A stretch of 64,000 nucleotides of DNA from Leptothoe sp034932105 (GTDB lineage Bacteria; Cyanobacteriota; Cyanobacteriia; Phormidesmidales; Phormidesmidaceae): positions 1-64,000 of the forward strand of contig NZ_JAYGIG010000004.1 in the NCBI RefSeq assembly GCF_034932105.1, written 5' to 3'. The notes under the pieces were generated by a model. It was not told where the DNA came from. It was given only the letters and a program-made list of their open reading frames with translations, and searched no databases. Position 1 is the first letter of the stretch. Each line of letters starts with the position of its first letter. The position numbers and the translations under genes were made by a program. Below are positions 26,267-34,906 of this stretch, in pieces.

Positions 26267-27502
26267 ATGGTTACCGTCGCCTTACAGACTAATTACACTC
26301 GCCTCCAAAAACGATTGAGTGACCTTGCCACCATTGGACAACTCTCCTGTGGCGGTGTGCGCCGCACAGCCTACAGTCCAGAAGACCTGGCAGCTCGCCA
26401 AATGGTGATCACCGCCATGGAACAGGTGGCCATGGACATCACCATTGATGCCGCTGGTAACATTATCGGTCGCTACCCTGGGGTCCAGGACCTGCCAGCC
26501 CTAGCCACCGGCTCCCACATTGATACGGTACCTGCCGGTGGCCGCTACGACGGAGCCCTGGGGGTGTTGGCCGGTATTGAGGTTGTCGCCACATTGCATG
26601 AAGCGGGACAACGCCTGAAGCATCCTATTGAAGTGATCGTATTCACCGATGAAGAAGGGGAAATGATTGGCAGTAAGGCCATGGCAGGTAATGCCCATGA
26701 TACCGATGGGGAATTTTACCGTCGGTTGGATGGCACCCCGATTCAAACCTGTCTCCAGAGAATTGGCGGTGACTGGGATGCCCTAACCACCGCCCAACGT
26801 ACGGCCCAAGATATCGCTGCCTATCTGGAATTACATGTGGAACAGGGGGGAGTTTTAGAAACTAAAGAATGCCAAGTTGGTGTAGTGCAGGGCATTGTCA
26901 GTCTCCAGCGCTACCGAGTCACCATTTCAGGTCGGCCCAATCACGCGGGGACCACCCCCATGGATATGCGCCAGGATGCCCTTTATGCCGCTTCTTTACT
27001 GGTGGCCGCAGTCCACGATGTGGCAGTAGACATGCCTGGGGACCAGGTGGCCACCGTGGGATATCTCAATGTCACTCCCAATGCTGCCAACATTGTGCCA
27101 GGGCTGGTGGACCTCACCATCGACTTGCGAGATTTATCTTTAGAAACCCTTGAGGTGATGGTGCAATCCTTACAGCAACGGGTGCAAGCCATCGCAGCGG
27201 CTACGGGCACTCAGATCCAGTTAGAACGCCAACATGCGGTCAATCCTACCCTGGCCAGTCCTAGGATCCAAGATACGATTGCCAGCGTGTGTGACTCCCT
27301 AGGTCTGAGCCATTATTCTATGCCCAGCCGAGCCATCCACGATGCCCAGGAAATTGGTCGGTTTACCCAGATGGGCATGATTTTTGTGCCTAGCCAGGCA
27401 GGGGTGAGCCATGCGGAAGATGAATACACCTCGCCAGAACAATGTGGTCAGGGAGCTGATGTGTTGTTACATACGCTGTTGCAGCTGGATGAATTGACTT
27501 GA
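26267..27502 (+). CDS. M20-family N-carbamoyl amino-acid / allantoate hydrolase (copy 1)
   Basis: 411 residues from the ATG at 26267; an upstream in-frame TTG adds only MAFP. It is a zinc-dependent amidohydrolase of the M20/HyuC-AllC group. Metal-site motifs are GSHIDTVP (His84), GGRYDGALG (Asp95), FTDEEGEMIGS (Glu129/130), LELHVEQGGVLE and GVSHAEDEYTS. The lid-domain signature PNHAGTTPMDMRQDA is present. Members remove a carbamoyl or ureido group, releasing ammonia and CO2. Substrate choice among N-carbamoyl-L-amino acids, allantoate and beta-ureidopropionate cannot be made by eye. It stands next to hyuA/hyuB and a second paralogue. Confidence 0.9.
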   Translation: MVTVALQTNYTRLQKRLSDLATIGQLSCGGVRRTAYSPEDLAARQMVITAMEQVAMDITIDAAGNIIGRYPGVQDLPALATGSHIDTVPAGGRYDGALGVLAGIEVVATLHEAGQRLKHPIEVIVFTDEEGEMIGSKAMAGNAHDTDGEFYRRLDGTPIQTCLQRIGGDWDALTTAQRTAQDIAAYLELHVEQGGVLETKECQVGVVQGIVSLQRYRVTISGRPNHAGTTPMDMRQDALYAASLLVAAVHDVAVDMPGDQVATVGYLNVTPNAANIVPGLVDLTIDLRDLSLETLEVMVQSLQQRVQAIAAATGTQIQLERQHAVNPTLASPRIQDTIASVCDSLGLSHYSMPSRAIHDAQEIGRFTQMGMIFVPSQAGVSHAEDEYTSPEQCGQGADVLLHTLLQLDELT

Positions 27503-27652
27503 GCTGAAATCTGAGGGGCTGTTCAGTTCCACCCATTCGATTTATCTGACAAATGTTATGAGAATGTTATGAGCCTTTGTTTGTGGGTAGCCAATACTTT
27601 GGGATAGATAACCTAAGGCCGATCAATGGAATCTTTCGATAAGATTTAAGTA

Positions 27653-27854
27653 GGGCTTGCTGAAAAAGTCTAATCTGCCTTTTTTAGGGCTGAACCGACG
27701 CAAATACGTTATCTTTTCAGGCTGTGTCGATAGGTCGGTGCAAGGGTAAATTGGCTGAAACCATTGAAAACTCATAAAATGACCTTGCACTTAACTTCGA
27801 CTTTATTATCTGAAACGACTATATACCAGTGCTTCTGAATTATTCAGCAAGCCC
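27653..27854. mobile_element. 202-bp MITE with TAAGTA target duplication
   Basis: The element is bounded by inverted ends GGGCTTGCTGAA...TTCAGCAAGCCC (12 bp perfect, further partial match inward). It is flanked on both sides by the 6-bp direct repeat TAAGTA (27647-27652 and 27855-27860). It has no coding capacity. This is the layout of a non-autonomous insertion (MITE); the parent insertion-sequence family is not identified. It sits 46 bp upstream of the second M20 hydrolase start, so it may have changed that gene's promoter. Confidence 0.85.
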
Positions 27855-27900
27855 TAAGTAAGTTCAACAGTCATGTTAATTCGCCAGGGTTAAATCTACG

Positions 27901-29166
27901 ATGGTTTCTCAGCTCTCTTCCCTTGCCAACTCGTCCACCCTCACAGATTTGCGCATCAATATAGATCGCCTGCTTCAACGACTGGATCAGCTGGCCCAAA
28001 TCGGAGCGATCCCCGGTAACGGCGTTTGTCGCCTAGCCCTGACCGACGAAGACAAAGCCGGTCGAGACTTGGTGGTTAGTTGGATGAGAGAACTTGGTCT
28101 CACCATTACCATTGACCAAATTGGCAATGTTGTTGCCACCCGCCCAGGCCAGGAACCGGGTCCTCCAATCATGACCGGCTCCCACATCGACACGGTAGCC
28201 ACTGGGGGGCGTTACGATGGCAATTTAGGGGTACTCGCCGGCTTAGAAATTATCGCTACCCTAAATGACAACAACATTCAAACTCGTTATCCTCTAGCTG
28301 TGGCCTTTTTCACCAATGAAGAAGGAGCCCGCTTTCACCCTGACATGATGGGTAGCTGGGTTTTTCGCGGTGATTTTCCGGTGGCCGAAGCACTGGCGTC
28401 AGTGGGGATTGACGGTACCACCGTGGGCGAAAATCTAGAGCGCATTGGCTATGCTGGCCCAGTGCCCTGCGGGAGTCAGCCGGTAAGGGCCTTTGTAGAA
28501 TTGCACATTGAGCAGGGACCTGTCCTGGCACTAGAAGGCGTTCAGATTGGTGCGGTGACGGGGGTGCAGGGCATGTCATGGAAAGAGTACACCGTGAAAG
28601 GGGTGTCGAACCATGCGGGGACTACGCCGATGCATTTGCGCCATGATGCAGGGTATGGGGCGAGTGCGATCGCAACCGCCGCCCGTCATCTCGCCCTAGA
28701 AATGGGTGGCAATCAAGTGGCTACCGTTGGCTCTATAAAACTCACCCCCGGTCTGGTTAACGTAATTGCCAAAGAAGCCTGCCTCACGCTGGACCTGCGC
28801 AACACCGACGAAACCTGTTTACAACAGGCCGAAGCTGCAATGAGTGCAAAAATCAACGCCATTGCCAAGGCAGAGGGTTTAGAGATTACCAGCCATTCCC
28901 TAGCTCGCTTTGAACCTGTTGTTTTTGACCCTGGGATGATTGAGCTCGTCACAAACACTGCTCAGACATTAGGACTATCGGTCAAATCCATGCCCAGTGG
29001 AGCCGGTCATGATGCGGGGCTGATTGCCCCCATGGCCCCCACCGCCATGATTTTTGTCCCCAGCGTCAACGGCATTAGCCACAATGTGAAAGAGTACACA
29101 GCTCCCGAAGATTTAGAGAATGGGGCCAATGTGCTATTACAAGTGTTGTTACAGCTAGCCATGTAG
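27901..29166 (+). CDS. M20-family N-carbamoyl amino-acid / allantoate hydrolase (copy 2)
   Basis: This 421-residue protein is a diverged paralogue of the gene at 26267. It keeps the metal motifs GSHIDTVATGGRYDGNLG (His95, Asp106), FFTNEEGARF, ELHIEQGPVL and GISHNVKEYTAPED, plus the lid motif SNHAGTTPMHLRHDA. It is a cytoplasmic zinc hydrolase. Two different copies side by side suggest two substrates, for example an N-carbamoyl amino acid and allantoate or ureidopropionate. The MITE just upstream may carry or displace its promoter. Confidence 0.9.
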   Translation: MVSQLSSLANSSTLTDLRINIDRLLQRLDQLAQIGAIPGNGVCRLALTDEDKAGRDLVVSWMRELGLTITIDQIGNVVATRPGQEPGPPIMTGSHIDTVATGGRYDGNLGVLAGLEIIATLNDNNIQTRYPLAVAFFTNEEGARFHPDMMGSWVFRGDFPVAEALASVGIDGTTVGENLERIGYAGPVPCGSQPVRAFVELHIEQGPVLALEGVQIGAVTGVQGMSWKEYTVKGVSNHAGTTPMHLRHDAGYGASAIATAARHLALEMGGNQVATVGSIKLTPGLVNVIAKEACLTLDLRNTDETCLQQAEAAMSAKINAIAKAEGLEITSHSLARFEPVVFDPGMIELVTNTAQTLGLSVKSMPSGAGHDAGLIAPMAPTAMIFVPSVNGISHNVKEYTAPEDLENGANVLLQVLLQLAM

Positions 29167-29215
29167 GTAGCCTATCTTCTCCTACGCAGACTTTCTGCAT
29201 AGGTGGGCCCATAAA

Positions 29216-29263
29216 ATAGCAACCGCTATCGAAGGACTTCAATACCTTGATAGCGGTTGCTAT
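29216..29263. terminator. Strong hairpin after M20 hydrolase copy 2
   Basis: ATAGCAACCGCTATC (29216-29230) pairs perfectly with GATAGCGGTTGCTAT (29249-29263), and AAGG/CCTT extends the stem after a one-base bulge. It lies 50 bp after the stop at 29166. There is no T-run, so it may be a processed hairpin or an interspersed palindrome rather than a classic terminator. Confidence 0.6.
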
Positions 29264-29500
29264 ACTGTTGGATTTTCATCCCTGAAAACGATTACAGAGA
29301 TGACAGAAACAAAATGAGATGACGATTCTTGCAGCCGGGGATCAACTTAAGCCGGAAAATCCTGGCTAGGTGGGGAATCAGGGGCCAGAAGCCAGTGAGG
29401 CCTTGATTCCTGACTCCTGACTTCTGGATACTATTTTTGGGAAAACGTCTCGCTTTGAGTTGGTACCCTTGCGGCCAATCTCAAAGGAGCACTGCCAACC
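29264..29500. other. Convergent intergenic region with short direct repeats
   Basis: Between M20 copy 2 and the taxis operon there is no gene. The stretch gattcctgactcctgactt (about 29405-29423) contains short heptamer-like repeats (tgactcc / tgacttc) of the kind often seen between cyanobacterial genes. Confidence 0.4.
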
Positions 29501-29914
29501 CTAAACCTTTTTGCCAGCCAGAACTTTGATCTTAGTAATTAATGCATTTTTGAGTTTTTCATAGTCCATGGCTGTGCCCGATGTGGGTTTCGGGAAAAAG
29601 TCTAAAGCCCCAGCCTGCATCAAATTAAAGATATTGTCCACATCGGACGGGTGTACTGTGTTACTCACCACCAGAATGGGGCGAGGAAATTCAGACATTA
29701 CCTTTGCAGTGAATTCCAAACCATCCATTTTGGGCATTTGTAGATCGGTACAGATCACATCCGGCATGGTTTGGGCGATCACCCTTAATCCCTCAGTCCC
29801 ATCTTGAGCTGTACCAACGACATCAACTTCTGGGGATGAATCGATCAACCGCTGCAGAATTTGTAATGCAATGGCAGAGTCTTCAACAAGAACAACTTTG
29901 ATTGGGGTAGACAT
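29501..29914 (-). CDS. CheB-like receiver protein without methylesterase domain
   Basis: This 137-residue single receiver domain has acidic residues Glu11/Asp12, phospho-acceptor Asp57 in ICTDLQMPKMDG, and Lys in DFFPKPT. The sequence style (ILQRLIDSSPEVDVVGTAQDG, VVSNTVHPSD, GALDFFPKP) is that of the CheB N-terminal receiver, but the protein stops before any esterase domain. It has a strong ribosome site (AAGGAGAT) inside the end of cheA and starts 2 bp after it, so it is co-translated with the kinase. It probably acts as a CheY-like output or phosphate sink. Confidence 0.9.
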   Translation of the reverse strand: MSTPIKVVLVEDSAIALQILQRLIDSSPEVDVVGTAQDGTEGLRVIAQTMPDVICTDLQMPKMDGLEFTAKVMSEFPRPILVVSNTVHPSDVDNIFNLMQAGALDFFPKPTSGTAMDYEKLKNALITKIKVLAGKKV

Positions 29915-29916
29915 GG

Positions 29917-32331
29917 CTAAATTAATCTCCTTAGGGTATCGATAAGTAAGCTTTGGTCAAAATCACCTTTGGTGATATAGGCATTGGCTCCAGCATCTGC
30001 GCCACGGCGCTTGTCATCATCTTCGGCCAAGGTAGTCACTAAAACGATGGGTAAATCTTCGTATTTTGTCTCTTCTCGGATCCGGCTAGTTAACCCTAGA
30101 CCATCCAGATTGGGCATTTCTACATCGGAGACTACCGCATCAAACATGCCCTCCTGCTGTAGTTTATCCAGACCATCCAGACCATCTACAGCAATGGTGA
30201 CTTGATAGCCCGCACCTTCCAAAATCCGTCGTACCTGGGTACGAATAGGCATAGAATCCTCCACTAGCAACACCCTCGGTTTGGTGATGGTGTGCTCCCA
30301 TTCGGTGAACATGGGTTCGAATTCTTTGCTACTTGTGCCACTGACAGATCTGATCAAATCCTGGGGGCTGAGGACCATACAGACTTCCCCTGTGCCCAAA
30401 ATTGTAGCTCCCGAAATATTGCGCACTCGTTTGAGTAGCTTGCTATGGGGTTTTAATACAATGTCTTGCTGGTCGATTAATTCATCAACAAATACTCCCA
30501 ATCTTTCTGCACCCACTTTGAGTACTACGCAGGAAATCGATGGGTGATCAATCCTCGGTCTCTGGAGTCGTGCTGTAACCGATACGGGCATTTGCAATAG
30601 TTCACTCAACCAGGCAATGGATAGGGGCTGTCCTTGAAAGTTGATGGTAGGACTCCCTTCGAGGGTAAAAATATCCTGACGTTCTACCCGCATCATCACC
30701 TCAACAGACTCAACTGGAATGGCATAGGATGTTTCGTTTGCCGCCACAATTAGGGCTGACGCGGTGGCCAAACTTGTGTTGAGGGTAAATCGAAATGTGC
30801 AGCCTTGGGCTGGATTAGAGTTGACCTGGATGGCACCCTTCAAACGCTCAACATTAACCCGCACCACATCCAGCCCCACACCCCTACCCGAAATCTCAGT
30901 TACGGTGCTGCGGGTGGAAAATCCAGGCATGAAAATCAGGTCCTGGATTTGTTCCCTGCTCATCTTTGCCAGGGCTGCTTCCGTATGCACCCCCCGACGT
31001 ACAGCCGTTCGCTTAATACTCTCTAAGCTCAGACCACGGCCATCATCGACCACTTCAATGTCAATGAGGCTACCCCGCTGATGGGCTTTAAGCCAAACGG
31101 TTGCCTTGGGTGGTTTGTCCATGGCAATACGTTCGCTGGGAGCTTCAATCCCATGGTCAATGGCATTGCGGATCAGGTGGGTGAGGGGAGCCTTCATCTC
31201 CTCTAAGATCCGTTTATCTGCCTGGATATCCCCCCCTTCAATTACTAGGTTGATAGTTTTGCCCTGCTCTTTTGCCAAGTCCCGCACCATCCGTGGGAAT
31301 AGGCTAAACATACTGGACAACGGCAGCTGACGTAGCTTGAGAATGCCTGATTCTAGATCATTGGAGAGGGTTTCCAACTGGGCAGAATCTTCGTAGGCGT
31401 TAGTCCGTAGCTGTTTTAGCAGGTCACCTAGTTGATCGAGCCGGTCTTCGGTAATCTGTTGCAGGCTCTGCAGGGATTCAGTCCCTTGGGGAACCTGCTC
31501 ACCCACGTTTAGCCGGTCAACTAAGTTATCCCGGACCCAGCCTTCCCAAAAGGAAAGGATTTTGTCGACATCATCCATGCGGCGGGTAATTCGTCGTTTG
31601 GTCACCGCTAACTCACCCGCCTGGGTCATCAAGGTATCAAGCTTGGTGGCTTCAACCCTGACGGTATCAATTTGGTAGCTTTCACCCAAGCTAGCCGCTG
31701 GCTCTAATTTTTCGGGTATTGCGGTCTCAGGGATTACGGGCCTAGGGATGATTATCTCTGGGTGTGCTGGAGCCTCTTCTAGGGCGAAAACGTCTGATGT
31801 TGTTTGATCGCTAGCTGCTTCATTCTCAGCTGACTCTAGTTGTCGCTCTAGTTGTTCTACCGTAGACAGAATCATCCTCTCGTGATCGGCAAGATCTGTC
31901 TCAGCCAGCTCCTGATACTCACCTAATACCTCAGACTCAGGCGCGGAGACATCTCCAGCGTTCATCAGCTGGGCTAATACATGAAACACGCTGACATTGG
32001 AAGGATTTCCGGTGACGGCTTCATGGGCTATTTTGCGAATCGCATCCAGTCCCTGGTAGAGACAGTCGCAGAATGGGGGAGTGACCTCCCGCTGCCCCTG
32101 TTCCACGCTACTCAGTAAATCTTCTAGCTGATGGGTTAGGGTTTCTGCATCTTGCACCCCCAGCATGCGAGAGTCTCCTTTGAGGGAGTGGGTGGCTCGC
32201 AGTAAGTCCTTGAGTATAGTCAAGTCATCTGGTTGTTGCTCCAACTGGAGAAACCCTGCCTCTAATTTGTCTAAATGGTCCTTGCTGGCATCTCGATAGA
32301 GCGTACGCAGCTCTTCGTCTTCGATATACAT
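29917..32331 (-). CDS. cheA: CheA-type hybrid histidine kinase/response regulator
   Basis: This 804-residue protein has an N-terminal HPt domain with phospho-His48 in LLRATHSLKGDSRMLG, an acidic linker, and a dimerisation helix. The HATPase follows (HLIRNAIDHGIEAP, DDGRGLSLESI, GFSTRSTVTEISGRGVGLDV is split here into its N, G1 and G2 boxes), then a CheW-like domain and a C-terminal receiver (VVSDVEMPNLDG). This is the layout of PixL/HmpE-type kinases in cyanobacterial taxis systems that control type IV pili motility. It is the fourth gene of the operon. Confidence 0.93.
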   Translation of the reverse strand: MYIEDEELRTLYRDASKDHLDKLEAGFLQLEQQPDDLTILKDLLRATHSLKGDSRMLGVQDAETLTHQLEDLLSSVEQGQREVTPPFCDCLYQGLDAIRKIAHEAVTGNPSNVSVFHVLAQLMNAGDVSAPESEVLGEYQELAETDLADHERMILSTVEQLERQLESAENEAASDQTTSDVFALEEAPAHPEIIIPRPVIPETAIPEKLEPAASLGESYQIDTVRVEATKLDTLMTQAGELAVTKRRITRRMDDVDKILSFWEGWVRDNLVDRLNVGEQVPQGTESLQSLQQITEDRLDQLGDLLKQLRTNAYEDSAQLETLSNDLESGILKLRQLPLSSMFSLFPRMVRDLAKEQGKTINLVIEGGDIQADKRILEEMKAPLTHLIRNAIDHGIEAPSERIAMDKPPKATVWLKAHQRGSLIDIEVVDDGRGLSLESIKRTAVRRGVHTEAALAKMSREQIQDLIFMPGFSTRSTVTEISGRGVGLDVVRVNVERLKGAIQVNSNPAQGCTFRFTLNTSLATASALIVAANETSYAIPVESVEVMMRVERQDIFTLEGSPTINFQGQPLSIAWLSELLQMPVSVTARLQRPRIDHPSISCVVLKVGAERLGVFVDELIDQQDIVLKPHSKLLKRVRNISGATILGTGEVCMVLSPQDLIRSVSGTSSKEFEPMFTEWEHTITKPRVLLVEDSMPIRTQVRRILEGAGYQVTIAVDGLDGLDKLQQEGMFDAVVSDVEMPNLDGLGLTSRIREETKYEDLPIVLVTTLAEDDDKRRGADAGANAYITKGDFDQSLLIDTLRRLI

Positions 32332-32357
32332 GACGTAGAAGGGTGAGGGAAAGGAGA

Positions 32358-33716
32358 CTAAACGGAAACCTGGAGTTTCTGGGCAATGGTCTTGAGTCCT
32401 TCGGCGGAGTCTTGTACTTTGTTCACCACAGTTACCGTTTCTTTGGCTCCCAGGTTAATGGCGTTCATGGCGGAGACGGCCTGCTGTACCCCCACTGCCT
32501 GTTGTTTTGCAGTCTGGGCAATCTGCTGAGAGTTGGCATATACATCGTTAATGGCTGCGGCAATGCGGCTAAACACGTCCGCCGTACCTCTAGCAACTTC
32601 AATGCCTGCCTTTGCGGTTTTGTTGCTTTCGTCGGTCACCATCACAGTGCTGTTAATGGAGGACTGAATGGCTTCAACCAGAATGTTAATTTTGCTCGCT
32701 GACTCACGACTTTGGTCAGCTAGTTTACGAATCTCACTGGCTACTACTGCAAAACCCTTGCCCTGTTCTCCAGCTCGGGCAGCTTCTACCGCTGCGTTGA
32801 GGGCCAGCATGTTGGTTTGGTCGGCGACATCGGCCACCAGGGTGGAAATTGTGGAAATCTGGTCGGTTTGCTCACTCAGCTGCATGATTTGCTCTGCGAT
32901 CGCACCCACCTTATTCTTCAAGTCCTCAATTCCCTGCACCGTGCTTTCCACCGCTTGACTGCCGGTTTCAGATAGGTCTAACGCTTCTTTTGCACCTGTC
33001 GCTGAAGAGTTAGCTTGGAGAGCGGCCTGCAGTGATGTCGCACCCAATTCTTCAATCGTAGATGTGGTCGTGGTTACAGAGCTGGTCTGATCCGCAATTA
33101 GGCGTTCCTGCACTTCCACCGTAGCCGCAATTTCCGAGGAACTGTCAGTAACTGTTGTAATCGATTTCTGGAGTACGCTGGAAATCCGCTGAATTGTCCA
33201 AAGTACAAAGATAAATATAGCTAGGTCAAGAATTACAATCGCCAGTTCAAGCCGCTCAACCTGCTTAAATCGCTTGAGTGCAATAGCCTCCGCTGCGAAT
33301 ACAGCGTCATTGGTTAGTTCAAAGTAGGCTTCGCTGTCCGCAATCAACTTAGATTCGAGATTAGGATTTTGGCGATATTGAGTAATAGTTACTTTCAGTT
33401 GTTCCCAGGCAGCACTCACCTTCTGCATTTTAGCCAGATACTCTGCATCTGTGGCTTTGGGCAAATTCAAGCTTTTGTCGCCATTGATCAAAGCACTGTT
33501 CAACTGATCCAGCTTTTGGATCAGTTCATCACTGGGTTGACTATTCGTTTCTAACTTAACCAGTCTCTGAGTAGCCCCTCGAACAATACCAGCCTGGTTT
33601 ACAAGACTGGCGTCTAATTCACCGTCTTTTGTCCCCAAGTATGCCCAAGAGGCTGTGCCTATGGTAAAGATAGCGAGTCCGGCAACGGTCATTTTTAACT
33701 GGGTGGTAATCTTCAT
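32358..33716 (-). CDS. Methyl-accepting chemotaxis protein
   Basis: This 452-residue membrane chemoreceptor has TM1 near residues 9-27 and TM2 near 153-173. The periplasmic part of about 120 residues contains NQAGIVRGATQRLVKLE, like type IV pilus/nitrate-type MCP sensor domains. A cytoplasmic signalling hairpin follows, with the conserved tip VEAARAGEQGKGFAVVASEI. No obvious HAMP domain follows TM2. It sits between the double-CheW gene and cheA, so it is the sensor of this array. The ligand is unknown; no GAF photoreceptor domain of the PixJ type is visible. Confidence 0.92.
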   Translation of the reverse strand: MKITTQLKMTVAGLAIFTIGTASWAYLGTKDGELDASLVNQAGIVRGATQRLVKLETNSQPSDELIQKLDQLNSALINGDKSLNLPKATDAEYLAKMQKVSAAWEQLKVTITQYRQNPNLESKLIADSEAYFELTNDAVFAAEAIALKRFKQVERLELAIVILDLAIFIFVLWTIQRISSVLQKSITTVTDSSSEIAATVEVQERLIADQTSSVTTTTSTIEELGATSLQAALQANSSATGAKEALDLSETGSQAVESTVQGIEDLKNKVGAIAEQIMQLSEQTDQISTISTLVADVADQTNMLALNAAVEAARAGEQGKGFAVVASEIRKLADQSRESASKINILVEAIQSSINSTVMVTDESNKTAKAGIEVARGTADVFSRIAAAINDVYANSQQIAQTAKQQAVGVQQAVSAMNAINLGAKETVTVVNKVQDSAEGLKTIAQKLQVSV

Positions 33717-33796
33717 ACAATCACTCCTGTATTATTTTTTAGAATTTTGATTTGGAGAACATTAATGGTCGAGCAATGACTGAACTAAATGGGCAT

Positions 33797-34885
33797 TTAG
33801 GTTGTCTGATCTACAACTAAGTCCCCTTGAGAAAGAAGTTTGGAGAGATCCAGAATGCTCAAGGTTTTTTGGTAATAATGGGTAACCCCTTGAAAAAAAC
33901 CTTGAAAATGCTTGGGCACGGCTGCGGGCATTGCAGAAATATCTGAGGGTGGCAAATAAATTACATCTAAAACCTGATCTACCGTGATTCCAGCAACAAT
34001 ATCATCGGCCTCGATAATGACGGCCTTAGTTGTTTTGCTATCTGATTCCGGCAGATTTAGAGCCTTACGAATATCAATTAAAGTCATTACTTCTCCCCGT
34101 AGATTCATGTTGCCCAGAATGTGGTTAGGACAACAGGGAATTGGCATAACATGGCGAGTATTGATAAATTCTCTGACCTGCTGTAATTCCACACCAAAGT
34201 ATTCTTCCCCCAAGCCAATCACAGCCAATGCCATCAAGTCACTGGCATCAGAACTATCTAAAGATATTTTCAGATTACTAGCCCGCTGCCGGAAAACTCG
34301 CCTTTCGGCGGCGGTAGCCTTGGGGCAATAGAGAGAGAAGAAGCTGGTCAGGACTGGGCCAGACGAGACTTCAAATATCTGTTCCTGGGGATAGGCTGAC
34401 GCATCCTGGTCCAGATCATTGAGTTCGGCTTCCCAGGCCATCATCGCCACCTCATCAGTTTGGCGGATCAGCGTTTCTGGATTCAACAACGTAATCAGAG
34501 TATCGCTTGTCTTCGCAATGCCTGTTGCAAACGCTGTATGGGTATGCTGTCTAAGCTCGTGGGTAGGAACGGGTTCGATGCTGGAGTTAGCAAAAGATTG
34601 TACGTCATGGACCTGGTTGACGACCATGCCAACTTTCAGCCCCTGCCATTCTATAACAATGATACTATCGCTCAATTGGCAAGGTGGACTGTCCTGCCCT
34701 AGACGCTTGGCCAGATGCATAATGGGCAGAACCGTTCCTCTGTAGTCCAGGATACCGATGATGTCACCCGGTGCATCCGCCATCGGTGTCAGCTCGGGCA
34801 GTTCAAAAATCTCTCTAACCTGAGGTATCTCGATACCATACCTCAAATCGTTAAGTTCAAAAATCAGGTAGACTTGGTTTTCCAT
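33797..34885 (-). CDS. Tandem CheW-domain adaptor
   Basis: This 362-residue protein contains two CheW domains. The first covers about 1-150 (YLIFELNDLRYGIEIPQVRE, GILDYRGTVLPIMHLAKRLG) and the second about 210-355 (LAVIGLGEEYFGVELQQVRE, GNMNLRGEVMTLIDIRKAL). CheW couples receptors to CheA. A duplicated CheW in one chain is less common than single-domain CheW/PixI. It starts 21 bp after the PatA/PixG-type gene. Confidence 0.92.
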   Translation of the reverse strand: MENQVYLIFELNDLRYGIEIPQVREIFELPELTPMADAPGDIIGILDYRGTVLPIMHLAKRLGQDSPPCQLSDSIIVIEWQGLKVGMVVNQVHDVQSFANSSIEPVPTHELRQHTHTAFATGIAKTSDTLITLLNPETLIRQTDEVAMMAWEAELNDLDQDASAYPQEQIFEVSSGPVLTSFFSLYCPKATAAERRVFRQRASNLKISLDSSDASDLMALAVIGLGEEYFGVELQQVREFINTRHVMPIPCCPNHILGNMNLRGEVMTLIDIRKALNLPESDSKTTKAVIIEADDIVAGITVDQVLDVIYLPPSDISAMPAAVPKHFQGFFQGVTHYYQKTLSILDLSKLLSQGDLVVDQTT

Positions 34886-34906
34886 AATAATTGTTAAAAA
34901 ATAGAC

